In this document: positions 26,980 through 34,886 of the stretch, piece after piece
Layout of the letters: each line of letters starts with the position of its first letter
Numbering within the stretch: position 1 is the stretch's first letter
Assembly (NCBI RefSeq): GCF_005518135.1
Contig: NZ_SULI01000014.1
Coordinates: 21,187-85,186, forward strand
Length of the DNA stretch: 64,000 nt
Direction of reading: 5' to 3'
Source: Shimia litoralis
GTDB taxonomy: Bacteria; Pseudomonadota; Alphaproteobacteria; Rhodobacterales; Rhodobacteraceae
Program-made: the position numbers and the translations under genes
The notes under the pieces: model-generated
Database searches by the model: none
Told to the model about the DNA's origin: nothing
What the model saw: the letters and a program-made list of their open reading frames with translations, nothing else

Positions 26980-29637
26980 TCACACCAGGCGCGGGTTCGG
27001 CTTGGTGCCGTCGATGTCATATTTGGCGAGCGCTTCTTCCAGCACTTTCTTGGAGATGCTGCCCTCGCGAAACAAATCCACCATCGCGGCGGCGGCAATG
27101 TGATTGGCATCCACTTCGAAGAAGCGGCGCAGGTTCACGCGGCTGTCAGAGCGGCCAAAGCCGTCTGTGCCCAGCACCGTATAGCGTCCCGGCACACAGG
27201 ACCGGATTTGCTCTGCAAAGTTCTTCATGTAATCCGTTGCGGCAATCACCGGACCTTTGGCCTTGGCCAACTGCTCGGCCACAAATGGCACACGCTCGTC
27301 TGCCAATGGGTTCAGCCGGTTCCAGCGCGCTGCGTCCTGACAATCACGTGCCAGTTCGTTGAACGATGTCGCCGACCAGATTTCCGCAGTGACGCCAAAA
27401 TCGGCCTCGAGCATTTCAGCCGCCTTGATGGCTTGCACCAAGATTGTGCCAGACCCCATCAGGGTGACGTGTTTCTTGGTGGGTTTCTTGATCTCTTTGA
27501 ACCGGTACAGGCCTTTGATGATCTCTTCCTCAACACCCATCGGCATATCGGGATGGGCATAGTTTTCATTCATCAGCGTCAGGTAAAAGAACACGTCTTC
27601 TTGGTCGACATACATGCGCTGCAACCCGTGCTGCACAATTGTGGCAACCTCGTATTGGAAGGTTGGATCATAGGTCACACAGTTGGGAATCGTGCCCGCA
27701 AGAATGTGGCTGTGGCCATCTTCGTGCTGCAAACCTTCGCCATTGAGCGTCGTGCGCCCTGCGGTGCCACCCAGCATGAAACCCCGCGCACGGCTGTCGC
27801 CTGCGGCCCATGCCAGATCGCCAATACGTTGGAACCCAAACATCGAATAATAGATGAAGAACGGGATCATTGGCACGCCGTGGTTCGAATACGACGTGGC
27901 CGCCGCAATCCAGTCCGCCATTGCACCTGCTTCGTTGATGCCTTCTTGCAGGACCTGACCGTCGGTGGTCTCTTTGTAATACGACATCTGATCGCGGTCT
28001 TCGGGCGTGTATTTCTGGCCCTCGGGATTATAAATCCCGACCGAGCGGAACAGACCTTCCATGCCAAACGTCCGGCTTTCGTCCGGCACAATTGGCACCA
28101 CGTTTTTGCCAACGTTTTTATCGCGCAACAGCGTGGTCAGAATGCGCACAAACGCCATTGTGGTCGAGATTTCACGCGCGCCTGTGCCCTTAAGCTGACC
28201 TTCGAATTTGGACAGCGGCGGGATTTCGAGCTTGGGTGTGTCGCGCCATTCACGTTTTGGGAAGGCCCCGCCAAGCGCCTTGCGCCGATCCGTCAGATAG
28301 GTGTGCTGGGCTTTGTTCAGTTTGACAAACGGCGCGTTGGGCAGATCTTCGTCCGATACCGGAATTTTGAACCGATCGCGGAACGCCCGCAGCTGGTCTT
28401 CGGCCATTTTCTTTTGCTGGTGGGTGATGTTCATGCCTTCACCCGCCGTGCCCATGCCATAGCCCTTGACGGTTTTGACGAGCAAACAGGTTGGCTGGCC
28501 TTTGGTGTCCGAGGCACGCTTAAAGGCGGTATAGACCTTTTGCGGGTCATGCCCACCGCGACGCAACGCCCAAATCTGTTCGTCAGTCCAGTCTTTGACC
28601 AGCGCGGCCGTCTCTGGGTATTTGCCAAAGAAGTGTTCGCGAATATAGGCGCCGTCTTTGGATTTGAACGTCTGGTAATCCCCATCGACGGTTTCATCCA
28701 TCAACTGGCGCAACCGACCCGAGGCGTCATTTTCAAGCAGGTCATCCCAGCCCTTGCCCCACAATAGTTTGATTACATTCCAACCAGCACCGCGGAAGTC
28801 GCCCTCGAGCTCTTGGACAATCTTCGAGTTGCCGCGCACAGGGCCATCAAGACGCTGCAAGTTGCAGTTCACCACAAAGATCAGGTTGTCCAATCCTTCG
28901 CGGGCGGCCAGATCAATCGCGCCGCGTGATTCCGGCTCGTCCATCTCGCCGTCGCCCAAGAACACCCAAACCTTGCGGTCTGCCATGTCGATGTGGCCAC
29001 GGTTGTGCATGTATTTCATAAAGCGCGCCTGATAGATCGCCATCAACGGCCCCAAACCCATCGACACGGTCGGGAACTGCCAATAGTCGGGCATCAGCCA
29101 CGGATGTGGATAAGATGACAGCCCGCCGCCCGCGACTTCTGAGCGGAAGTTTTCAAGCTGTTCTTCGCTGATGCGGCCTTCCATGAAGGACCGCGCATAA
29201 ATGCCGGGAATGACGTGGCCTTGGAAAAACACGAGGTCGCCGCCGTGAATGGCCGACTTTGAACGCCAGAAATGGTTCAATCCGATGTCATACATCACAG
29301 CAGAAGACGCAAAGGATGCAATGTGTCCGCCGTATTCGCTTGAGACTTTGTTCCGGCGCACAACGGTCGCCATTGCATTCCAGCGGTTGATCGTCCGGAT
29401 GCGCCATTCCATGTCCAGATCACCGGGGAAAGCTTCCTGATCATCCGCAGGGATCGTGTTCTGATAAGGCGTGGTAGAGGAGAACGGTAACACGGCCCCG
29501 GATGCGCGCGCTTGCTGAACGGCTTTGTCCAACAAATAGTGGGCGCGATCCGCACCATCACGCAGGATCACATCCTCAATGGCTTCTTGCCATTCAAGGG
29601 ATTCAATCGGGTCCAAATCTGTGAAATGTGTCGCCAT
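26980..29637 (-). CDS. aceE: Pyruvate dehydrogenase E1, homodimeric type
   Basis: 885 residues, the usual length of the homodimeric AceE. The ThDP site is visible in WVFLGDGEMDEPESRGAID and NCNLQRLDGPVRGNSKIV. Conserved regions include TEEQ-like ISEEQLENFRSEVAGGGLSS, GYGMGTAGEGMNITHQ, MVPFFIYYSMFGFQRIGDLA and HEDGHSHILAGTIPNC. It decarboxylates pyruvate and reductively acetylates the lipoyl group of E2. The start at 29637 follows GGAGGAGG. It heads the three-gene operon, with a palindrome about 45 bases upstream. Confidence 0.97.
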   Translation of the reverse strand: MATHFTDLDPIESLEWQEAIEDVILRDGADRAHYLLDKAVQQARASGAVLPFSSTTPYQNTIPADDQEAFPGDLDMEWRIRTINRWNAMATVVRRNKVSSEYGGHIASFASSAVMYDIGLNHFWRSKSAIHGGDLVFFQGHVIPGIYARSFMEGRISEEQLENFRSEVAGGGLSSYPHPWLMPDYWQFPTVSMGLGPLMAIYQARFMKYMHNRGHIDMADRKVWVFLGDGEMDEPESRGAIDLAAREGLDNLIFVVNCNLQRLDGPVRGNSKIVQELEGDFRGAGWNVIKLLWGKGWDDLLENDASGRLRQLMDETVDGDYQTFKSKDGAYIREHFFGKYPETAALVKDWTDEQIWALRRGGHDPQKVYTAFKRASDTKGQPTCLLVKTVKGYGMGTAGEGMNITHQQKKMAEDQLRAFRDRFKIPVSDEDLPNAPFVKLNKAQHTYLTDRRKALGGAFPKREWRDTPKLEIPPLSKFEGQLKGTGAREISTTMAFVRILTTLLRDKNVGKNVVPIVPDESRTFGMEGLFRSVGIYNPEGQKYTPEDRDQMSYYKETTDGQVLQEGINEAGAMADWIAAATSYSNHGVPMIPFFIYYSMFGFQRIGDLAWAAGDSRARGFMLGGTAGRTTLNGEGLQHEDGHSHILAGTIPNCVTYDPTFQYEVATIVQHGLQRMYVDQEDVFFYLTLMNENYAHPDMPMGVEEEIIKGLYRFKEIKKPTKKHVTLMGSGTILVQAIKAAEMLEADFGVTAEIWSATSFNELARDCQDAARWNRLNPLADERVPFVAEQLAKAKGPVIAATDYMKNFAEQIRSCVPGRYTVLGTDGFGRSDSRVNLRRFFEVDANHIAAAAMVDLFREGSISKKVLEEALAKYDIDGTKPNPRLV

Positions 29638-29680
29638 CTAGCGCGTCCTCCTCCAGGTTTACGTTAGGTTTCGTGTCTTA

Positions 29681-29698
29681 TAGTTTAATATTAAACTA
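29681..29698. promoter_or_regulatory. 18-bp perfect palindrome upstream of aceE
   Basis: TAGTTTAATATTAAACTA is fully self-complementary and lies 44 bases upstream of the aceE start in an otherwise gene-free region. The position and symmetry suggest an operator for a dimeric regulator of the PDH operon. It does not match the enterobacterial PdhR box. Confidence 0.55.
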
Positions 29699-29906
29699 AT
29701 TGGGTAGCCATCTTGACGCAGGGCAGCCATGCATTGGGTGGGATGCTGATTTTTGGTGAATACCTTATATTTTTATGAGAGGTTTGACCATATCGTCTGC
29801 TGCTGCTCGAAGAGCGCACAGCGATGTCTCGAGAATTTTGAAGGTGTGGTCGCTTAGTTTTCCGATTCTTGATGTATGGTGGATCATCAACGCGAGCACC
29901 GCAAAA
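29699..29906. other. Gene-free stretch between aceE promoter and permease terminator
   Basis: Together with its flanks, this gives about 350 bases without a gene (29638-29987). Apart from the palindrome (29681) and the terminator (29907) I see no coding sequence with a ribosome site and no convincing RNA structure. It is moderately AT-rich near 29750-29780. Confidence 0.5.
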
Positions 29907-29939
29907 TGAAAAAGCGCCAAGGTGTGTCCTCGGCGCTTT
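29907..29939 (-). terminator. Intrinsic terminator of the purine permease transcript
   Basis: On the minus strand AAAGCGCC-G-AGG pairs with CCT-T-GGCGCTTT, followed by TTC-rich sequence. It lies 49 bases beyond the stop of the permease and ends the puuE-uraD/allA/permease unit. Confidence 0.88.
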
Positions 29940-29987
29940 AGAGTTGAACTATCGCATCGCCCTTCGGTGGTGCCATGTGTCGTTGGG

Positions 29988-31394
29988 CTATTTGTTCTGG
30001 CCCGCGTGTCCGCCAGAGACTTCCTCGGCCGCAAGTTCTTCAGGCAGGATCAAATTCAAAACGATGGCGATTGTGGCCGCCGGAAGCAACCCGCTGGTCA
30101 TCAAGATGCGAAGCGTGTCCGGCAGGTACTGCACTGCATTCGGCTCTAGCTGAAGCCCAAGCCCGATGGACAGAGAGATCGCAAAGATCACCATATTGCG
30201 TCGGCTCCAGTCCACATCAGCGAGCATGGATACCCCCGCCGCGACGACCATGCCGAACATCACAATGACGCCGCCGCCCAAAACCTCGATTGGCACGGTG
30301 CGAATGATCGCTCCGATCTTTGGGATCAATCCGCAGACGATCAGAAAGATCGCGCCGATCGTAACGACATGGCGGCTCATGACGCCGGTCATGGCGATCA
30401 GGCCGACGTTTTGGCTAAAGGACGTGTTGGGCAGCCCGCCAAAGATACCGGCAATCGCAGAGCCAAAGCCGTCAGCATAGGTCGCGCCGGATATCTCGGC
30501 ATCGGTGGCTTCGCGGCCAGCGCCACCTTTGGTGATTCCAGACACATCGCCAACGGTTTCAATCGCCGAGACAAAGCCCATCAAACAAAACCCGATCAGG
30601 GCGGCTGCGCTGAACTCAAACCCGTATTTGAACGGGGTGGGCAACGCGAATGCTTGGGCGAACTGCCAGTTTCTGGCAATGCCCTCGACGGTAATCATTC
30701 CAACCGTCAGCGCATAGATGTATCCCACGATGAGTCCCAAAAGAACCGCCGAGATCGACAGCATTCCACGGGTAAAGAACTTGAGCCCTAAAGTGGTGAA
30801 GATCACGACAAGCGCCGCAGACCAGTTCAGCAGAGATCCATACTCGGGTTTACCCATCGCCGGAACACCCCCCGCCGCGTATTGAATGCCGACCTTGACC
30901 AAGGCCAATCCGATCATGGTGACGACCAGCCCTGTGACCAAGGGCGGTAGGGCAAATCGTATCTTACCAATAAACAAGCCTAGAAAGGCATGGAACAGCC
31001 CACCCAGCAATACGCCCGTAAACAGAATGCTCAGCGCATCTGGACCTTTGCCTGCAACCAGCGGGATCATGATGGGCAAGAACGCAAAGCTGGTTCCCTG
31101 AACGATCGGTAAACCAGCCCCAACCGGCCCAAGGGTGATGGTTTGAAGTAGCGTAGCAATGCCCGCAAACAGCATCGACATCTGAATCATGTAGGTCATA
31201 TCCGGAAAGCCCATGGCCCCCGCATCTGATCCAAACCCAAAGCCCGCCGCGCCCGCGACGATAATTGCGGGGGTGACGTTTGAAACAAACATGGCCAGAA
31301 CATGTTGAATCCCAAGAGGGATCGCCTTGGCTAACGGGGGCGTATAATTGGGATCGCGCAGCTGTTCGGCGGTCCCTAAAGATGAATGTGACAT
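29988..31394 (-). CDS. NCS2-family xanthine/urate permease
   Basis: 468 residues with about 12-14 membrane helices. The NCS2 signature is visible as NTSFSQNVGLIAMTGVMSRH (the Q-N-x-G motif), and PIVQGTSFAFLPIMIPLVAG fits the substrate helix. Such carriers take up xanthine, urate or uracil with protons or sodium. As the gene follows allA and the puuE-uraD fusion on the same strand, urate or xanthine is the most likely substrate. A second, less typical permease lies at 41096. The start has GGAAGGA upstream. Confidence 0.9.
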   Translation of the reverse strand: MSHSSLGTAEQLRDPNYTPPLAKAIPLGIQHVLAMFVSNVTPAIIVAGAAGFGFGSDAGAMGFPDMTYMIQMSMLFAGIATLLQTITLGPVGAGLPIVQGTSFAFLPIMIPLVAGKGPDALSILFTGVLLGGLFHAFLGLFIGKIRFALPPLVTGLVVTMIGLALVKVGIQYAAGGVPAMGKPEYGSLLNWSAALVVIFTTLGLKFFTRGMLSISAVLLGLIVGYIYALTVGMITVEGIARNWQFAQAFALPTPFKYGFEFSAAALIGFCLMGFVSAIETVGDVSGITKGGAGREATDAEISGATYADGFGSAIAGIFGGLPNTSFSQNVGLIAMTGVMSRHVVTIGAIFLIVCGLIPKIGAIIRTVPIEVLGGGVIVMFGMVVAAGVSMLADVDWSRRNMVIFAISLSIGLGLQLEPNAVQYLPDTLRILMTSGLLPAATIAIVLNLILPEELAAEEVSGGHAGQNK

Positions 31395-31447
31395 TGTTTT
31401 CCTTCCTGTCGCTTTCGTTGGGTCGCCGCTCTTTTTTTGGCGGCTTT

Positions 31448-31933
31448 TTAATCTGGATCGATGACGTATGGGGCCTCGAACCAGTATTCTTCTAAGTTAT
31501 CTCCAGACCCGATCCGATCGATCACAGCAAAAAGGCCCGGGGCCATAAGCGGGGTAAGAACGCCGTGCCAGACATTGCGGTGAAAATTGATGCCTTGGCC
31601 CGCTTGGGTCAAAAAGGCTGTTGGGACATCGGGCGCGCCATTTCGATCTTTGGCAACAATCACCAGAAATGCAGATTGGCTGAGCGGCAGAAACGCTTGG
31701 CTGCCGTCCGGGTGGCGCTCCATCATGTCCAGCGTATAGGGAAAGCTGCGCGGTTGGGCATCAAACAGGCTGATGCCGGCCTGACCATCTGAGAAATCAA
31801 GGGTTGCGAGGTTGTGATGGCGCGCGCACATCCCTTGATTGATGATCTTGTCGGGGGTGTCCTTAAGCGTCAGGACATCGCCAAAAGGTGCAAAGCTGTC
31901 CGCGGTCAACGGTCTGGGGCGGATGGGCATCAT
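31448..31933 (-). CDS. allA: Ureidoglycolate lyase
   Basis: 161 residues matching AllA: RPLTADSFAPFGDVLTL at the start, then ISLFDAQPRSFPYTLDMMER, HPDGSQAFLPL, FLVIVAKDRNGAPD and INFHRNVWHGVLTPL (cupin-like active-site region). It splits ureidoglycolate into glyoxylate and urea, the last step of the allantoate route through allantoicase. The start overlaps the stop of puuE-uraD, so the two are translationally coupled. The glyoxylate formed is the substrate of the bhc enzymes encoded 13 kb away. Confidence 0.93.
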   Translation of the reverse strand: MMPIRPRPLTADSFAPFGDVLTLKDTPDKIINQGMCARHHNLATLDFSDGQAGISLFDAQPRSFPYTLDMMERHPDGSQAFLPLSQSAFLVIVAKDRNGAPDVPTAFLTQAGQGINFHRNVWHGVLTPLMAPGLFAVIDRIGSGDNLEEYWFEAPYVIDPD

Positions 31934-33345
31934 GGCAGGATATCCATCAACCGAAGCTGGGCAATACGCTCGACCTGTTTACAGGCCGTCGCCAGCTCTG
32001 TGGTGGTGTCGTTCTGGATACGCTGTGCAAAGGCGGCAAGGATCGACGGTTTGGTATTGTCGCGCACGGCAATGATGAACGGAAAGCCGTGCTTTTCCAC
32101 ATATTGCGTATTGAGCGCGGTAAATGTGTCGCGTTCCTCATCGGTCAGCATATCCAGACCTGCGCCAGCTTGTTCAGATGTGCTTTCGGCGGTTAGACGT
32201 CCGGCCGAGGCCAGCTTTCCTGCCAGATCGGGGTGGGCAAGCAGCACGCCGACCCGCTGGGTGTCAGATGCCGACCGGAATATCCGCGCAAGGGCATTGT
32301 GCAAGCCGATTGCGCTGTCATGTGCCGGACCAAGCTCGAGATCAAAGGCCCCCTCGGCAATCCATGGCGAGTGTTCAAAGATGGACCCATAGGCTTGCAC
32401 AAATGCGCCGCGTGACATCTCGGAGGGGCGATCAAAGTCAACTGGTGGGTGGGTCTGTGCCCAATGTGTGGCGATATCCAATCGCCGTGCAAACCAGACA
32501 TCCTCGTGGCCCGCCGCATATTCCATAAACCGCTTAAGGGCCATCACGCGCCCCGGTCGACCAATCAACCGACAGTGCAGGCCGATGGACATCATTTTGG
32601 CCTGACCTTCGCCGCCTTCGGCATAGAGTGCATCAAAAGTGTCCTTAAGATAGGCAAAGAACTGATCCCCAGAGTTGAAACCTTGGGGCGTGGCAAAACG
32701 CATATCGTTGCAGTCCAGCGTATAGGGCACCATCAACTGATCGCGCCCGTCGTGGCGGCGCCAATACGGCAGATCGTCGGAATATATGTCCGAGACATAG
32801 TCAAACACACCCGTTTCGGTGGCCAGATCAACCGTGTTGTCAGAACACCGCCCCGTGTACCAGCCGCGCGGGGCCGCGCCGGTGACTTCGGTGTGCAGGC
32901 GAATGGCCTCAAGCATGTCGGCGCGCTCGTCCTCTTTGGACGCATCTTTGTATTCGACCCACTTAAGCCCATGCGAGGCAATTTCCCAATTGGCCTGTTG
33001 CATGGCGTGCAGGTGTTCTGGGGATCGCGCCAAGGCCGATGCCACACCGTATACGGTGGCGGGGATGTCCATGGATGTGAAAAGACGATGCAGACGCCAG
33101 AAACCGGCGCGCGCGCCATATTCATAAATCGACTCCATGTTCCAATGACGCTGGTTTGGCCATTGCGCGGCACCTACGATTTCCGACAGGAACGCCTCAG
33201 AGGCGGCATCTCCGTGCAGAACACAGTTTTCACCGCCTTCTTCATAGTTGATTACGAACTGAACTGCGATTTTGGCCCCGTTTGGCCATTTCGGGTCTGG
33301 GCATTGGGCCCCGTAACCGCGCATGTCACGTGCGTATCTGTTCAC
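31930..33345 (-). CDS. puuE: Bifunctional allantoinase PuuE / OHCU decarboxylase UraD fusion
   Basis: 471 residues from GTG 33345, with AAGGAG 8 bases upstream. Residues 1-300 are a polysaccharide-deacetylase-type allantoinase: VQFVINYEEGGENCVLHGDA, RVGFWRL-like ARAGFWRLHRLF, WEIASHGLKWVEY and GWYTGRCSDNTVDL. Residues about 310-471 are OHCU decarboxylase: YGSIFEHSPWIAEGAF with the catalytic His, LAHPDLAGKLA, STSEQAGAGLD and EKHGFPFIIAVRDNTK. The two steps are consecutive: UraD makes S-allantoin from OHCU, and PuuE opens it to allantoate. A uraH gene is divergent, and allA follows. Confidence 0.94.
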   Translation of the reverse strand: MNRYARDMRGYGAQCPDPKWPNGAKIAVQFVINYEEGGENCVLHGDAASEAFLSEIVGAAQWPNQRHWNMESIYEYGARAGFWRLHRLFTSMDIPATVYGVASALARSPEHLHAMQQANWEIASHGLKWVEYKDASKEDERADMLEAIRLHTEVTGAAPRGWYTGRCSDNTVDLATETGVFDYVSDIYSDDLPYWRRHDGRDQLMVPYTLDCNDMRFATPQGFNSGDQFFAYLKDTFDALYAEGGEGQAKMMSIGLHCRLIGRPGRVMALKRFMEYAAGHEDVWFARRLDIATHWAQTHPPVDFDRPSEMSRGAFVQAYGSIFEHSPWIAEGAFDLELGPAHDSAIGLHNALARIFRSASDTQRVGVLLAHPDLAGKLASAGRLTAESTSEQAGAGLDMLTDEERDTFTALNTQYVEKHGFPFIIAVRDNTKPSILAAFAQRIQNDTTTELATACKQVERIAQLRLMDILP

Positions 33346-33399
33346 CCGATGGTCTCCTTGGTTGGTTCGTTTTTGTGTATCGCATAACAATCTAGAAGA

Positions 33400-33420
33400 C
33401 TTTCAATGATTTTTTGAAAG
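33400..33420. promoter_or_regulatory. Inverted repeat CTTTCA-N9-TGAAAG in the puuE/uraH promoter region
   Basis: The arms are perfect over 6 bases with a 9-base spacer, and the repeat lies between the divergent puuE-uraD and uraH genes. A repeat with the same TTTCA-N9-TGAAA layout occurs between lysR and puuD at 34787-34805, suggesting one regulator for both promoters. Confidence 0.45.
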
Positions 33421-33442
33421 AGCTGATTGTGTCTTGCTGCTG

Positions 33443-33467
33443 TATCACGCACATTTTCTGCGTGATA
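33443..33467. promoter_or_regulatory. Inverted repeat TATCACGCA-N7-TGCGTGATA upstream of uraH
   Basis: Perfect 9-bp arms with a 7-base spacer, 32 bases before the uraH start and about 100 bases before the divergent puuE-uraD start. The ATC...GAT ends and the spacing suit a LysR-type or other dimeric regulator; the lysR gene lies 400 bases away. Confidence 0.6.
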
Positions 33468-33498
33468 AGGTTTTCAGAGACTAAAAAAGGGGCACGCA

Positions 33499-33852
33499 AT
33501 GGCGGGTTATCTGACGACACATGTATTGGACACAGCACGCGGTTGCCCAGCCGAGGGGCTCAAGATTGATCTGTACCGGATTGATGCACATGACCGGGTT
33601 TTTCTGCGATCGCTTGTCACGAATGCGGATGGTCGCACGGATTCACAAATTTTGCCTGAGCAAGAGTTTGAAACAGGTGTGTACGAACTGGTGTTTCATG
33701 CCGGTGGATATCTGGATGCCAGCGGTGTTCCTGCGGAAACGCCAAGGTTTCTTGATGAAATCCCGTTGCGGTTCGGCATGAGCGAAGCCACGCATTACCA
33801 CGTGCCACTTTTGCTGTCGCCCTTTGGCTATTCGACCTATCGCGGAAGTTGA
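33499..33852 (+). CDS. uraH: 5-hydroxyisourate hydrolase (transthyretin-like)
   Basis: 117 residues: [20 protein letters not shown] at the N-terminus, [10 protein letters not shown] in the middle, [30 protein letters not shown] at the C-terminus. The YRGS tail and the conserved His and Arg residues distinguish HIU hydrolases from transthyretin. It hydrolyses 5-hydroxyisourate, the product of urate oxidation, to OHCU. It is divergent from puuE-uraD and convergent with lysR. Confidence 0.96.
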   Translation: MAGYLTTHVLDTARGCPAEGLKIDLYRIDAHDRVFLRSLVTNADGRTDSQILPEQEFETGVYELVFHAGGYLDASGVPAETPRFLDEIPLRFGMSEATHYHVPLLLSPFGYSTYRGS

Positions 33853-33866
33853 CACTTGGTCTCGCC

Positions 33867-34778
33867 TCATTGGCGAGACTGAAGATCTTTTTGCATGCGG
33901 GCCACCATAAAATCGATGAACAATCGCGTCTTTGGGTCTTGGTGTTTGCGATGCGTATAAAGACAGGCCATCTGGATCGGGATGGGCGGGGTGCTTTTTA
34001 GAATGGGCACCAAAGTACCTTTGGCAAGATCATCGGCGATTTCAAAGACGGGCTTGAGGACAATGCCATGTCCATCTCTGGCCCAACTGGTCAAAACATC
34101 GCCATCATCCGATTCAAACGGGCCTTTGACGGCGAACTTGGTGACCCCATCCGGGGTTTGCAGCGGCCATTGAAATTCCGGTGCACCGGGATAGCGTAGG
34201 TTCAGGCAGTCGTGTTCGCCACTCACCAATGACATTGGCGTCTCAGGAATGCCTTTGCGTTCAAGGTACGCGGGGGCTGCACATAACACGCGTGGGCAGT
34301 CTGCGATCTTGCGAATACGCAGAGTGCTGTCTTCTGGCACCCCCAGAAAAAATGCGACATCCAGACCTTCGGCTGTCAAGTCAACTTTGCGGTCAGACAG
34401 GCGCAATCGCACATCAATCAGGGGGTAGTCGGCCTTAAAGAGCGGGACTTGGGGGGCGATCAGACGTCGTCCGACCCCCAAGGGGGCGGCAACATGCATG
34501 AGCCCGCGCGGCGATTGGGTGACCGAGCTGACGGCGGCTTCGGCTTCGTCAATGGTTTCAAGGATATTGCATGCCCCGACATAAAAAATCTCGCCCTGTT
34601 CTGTGGCATTCAACTGGCGCGTGGTGCGCATAAACAGGCGCACATTCAAATAGTCCTCGAGTTGCGAAATGCGCGAGGATGCGACCGCCGCAGAAATGCG
34701 TTGATCCCGCGCGGCAGCAGACATAGAGCCAAGCTCGTACACGCGGACAAAGGTGCGAATATTGTCGATGTATGACAT
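33867..34778 (-). CDS. LysR-family regulator of the purine cluster
   Basis: 303 residues. N-terminal winged helix at about 1-60 (MSYIDNIRTFVRVYELGSMS, AAARDQRISAAVASSRISQL), then the periplasmic-binding-like effector domain (HVAAPLGVGRRLIAPQVPLF, LRLSDRKVDLTAEGLDVAFF). It is divergent from puuD and lies between uraH and puuD, so it is the natural candidate to control the purine genes. The effector is unknown; a purine intermediate is possible. Confidence 0.92.
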   Translation of the reverse strand: MSYIDNIRTFVRVYELGSMSAAARDQRISAAVASSRISQLEDYLNVRLFMRTTRQLNATEQGEIFYVGACNILETIDEAEAAVSSVTQSPRGLMHVAAPLGVGRRLIAPQVPLFKADYPLIDVRLRLSDRKVDLTAEGLDVAFFLGVPEDSTLRIRKIADCPRVLCAAPAYLERKGIPETPMSLVSGEHDCLNLRYPGAPEFQWPLQTPDGVTKFAVKGPFESDDGDVLTSWARDGHGIVLKPVFEIADDLAKGTLVPILKSTPPIPIQMACLYTHRKHQDPKTRLFIDFMVARMQKDLQSRQ

Positions 34779-34785
34779 AAGATTA

Positions 34786-34805
34786 TTTTCAGGTTTTCTT
34801 TGAAA
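34786..34805. promoter_or_regulatory. Inverted repeat TTTTCA-N9-TGAAA in the lysR/puuD promoter region
   Basis: It lies 8 bases beyond the lysR start and 82 bases before the puuD start. It has the same arm sequence and spacing as the repeat at 33400-33420. Confidence 0.45.
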
Positions 34806-34886
34806 CTGTTCGGGTTTTTTCTAGGATACAGTATAATAAGCACCTGCGCTAGCGTCGTATTAACGAAATACAAGAGGAACTTGGGG

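Noticed and set aside
27100..28767. A 555-codon open frame on the plus strand
   Set aside because: It lies entirely antisense to aceE, which has full family motifs; the translation is rich in Cys, His and Arg and shows no domain.
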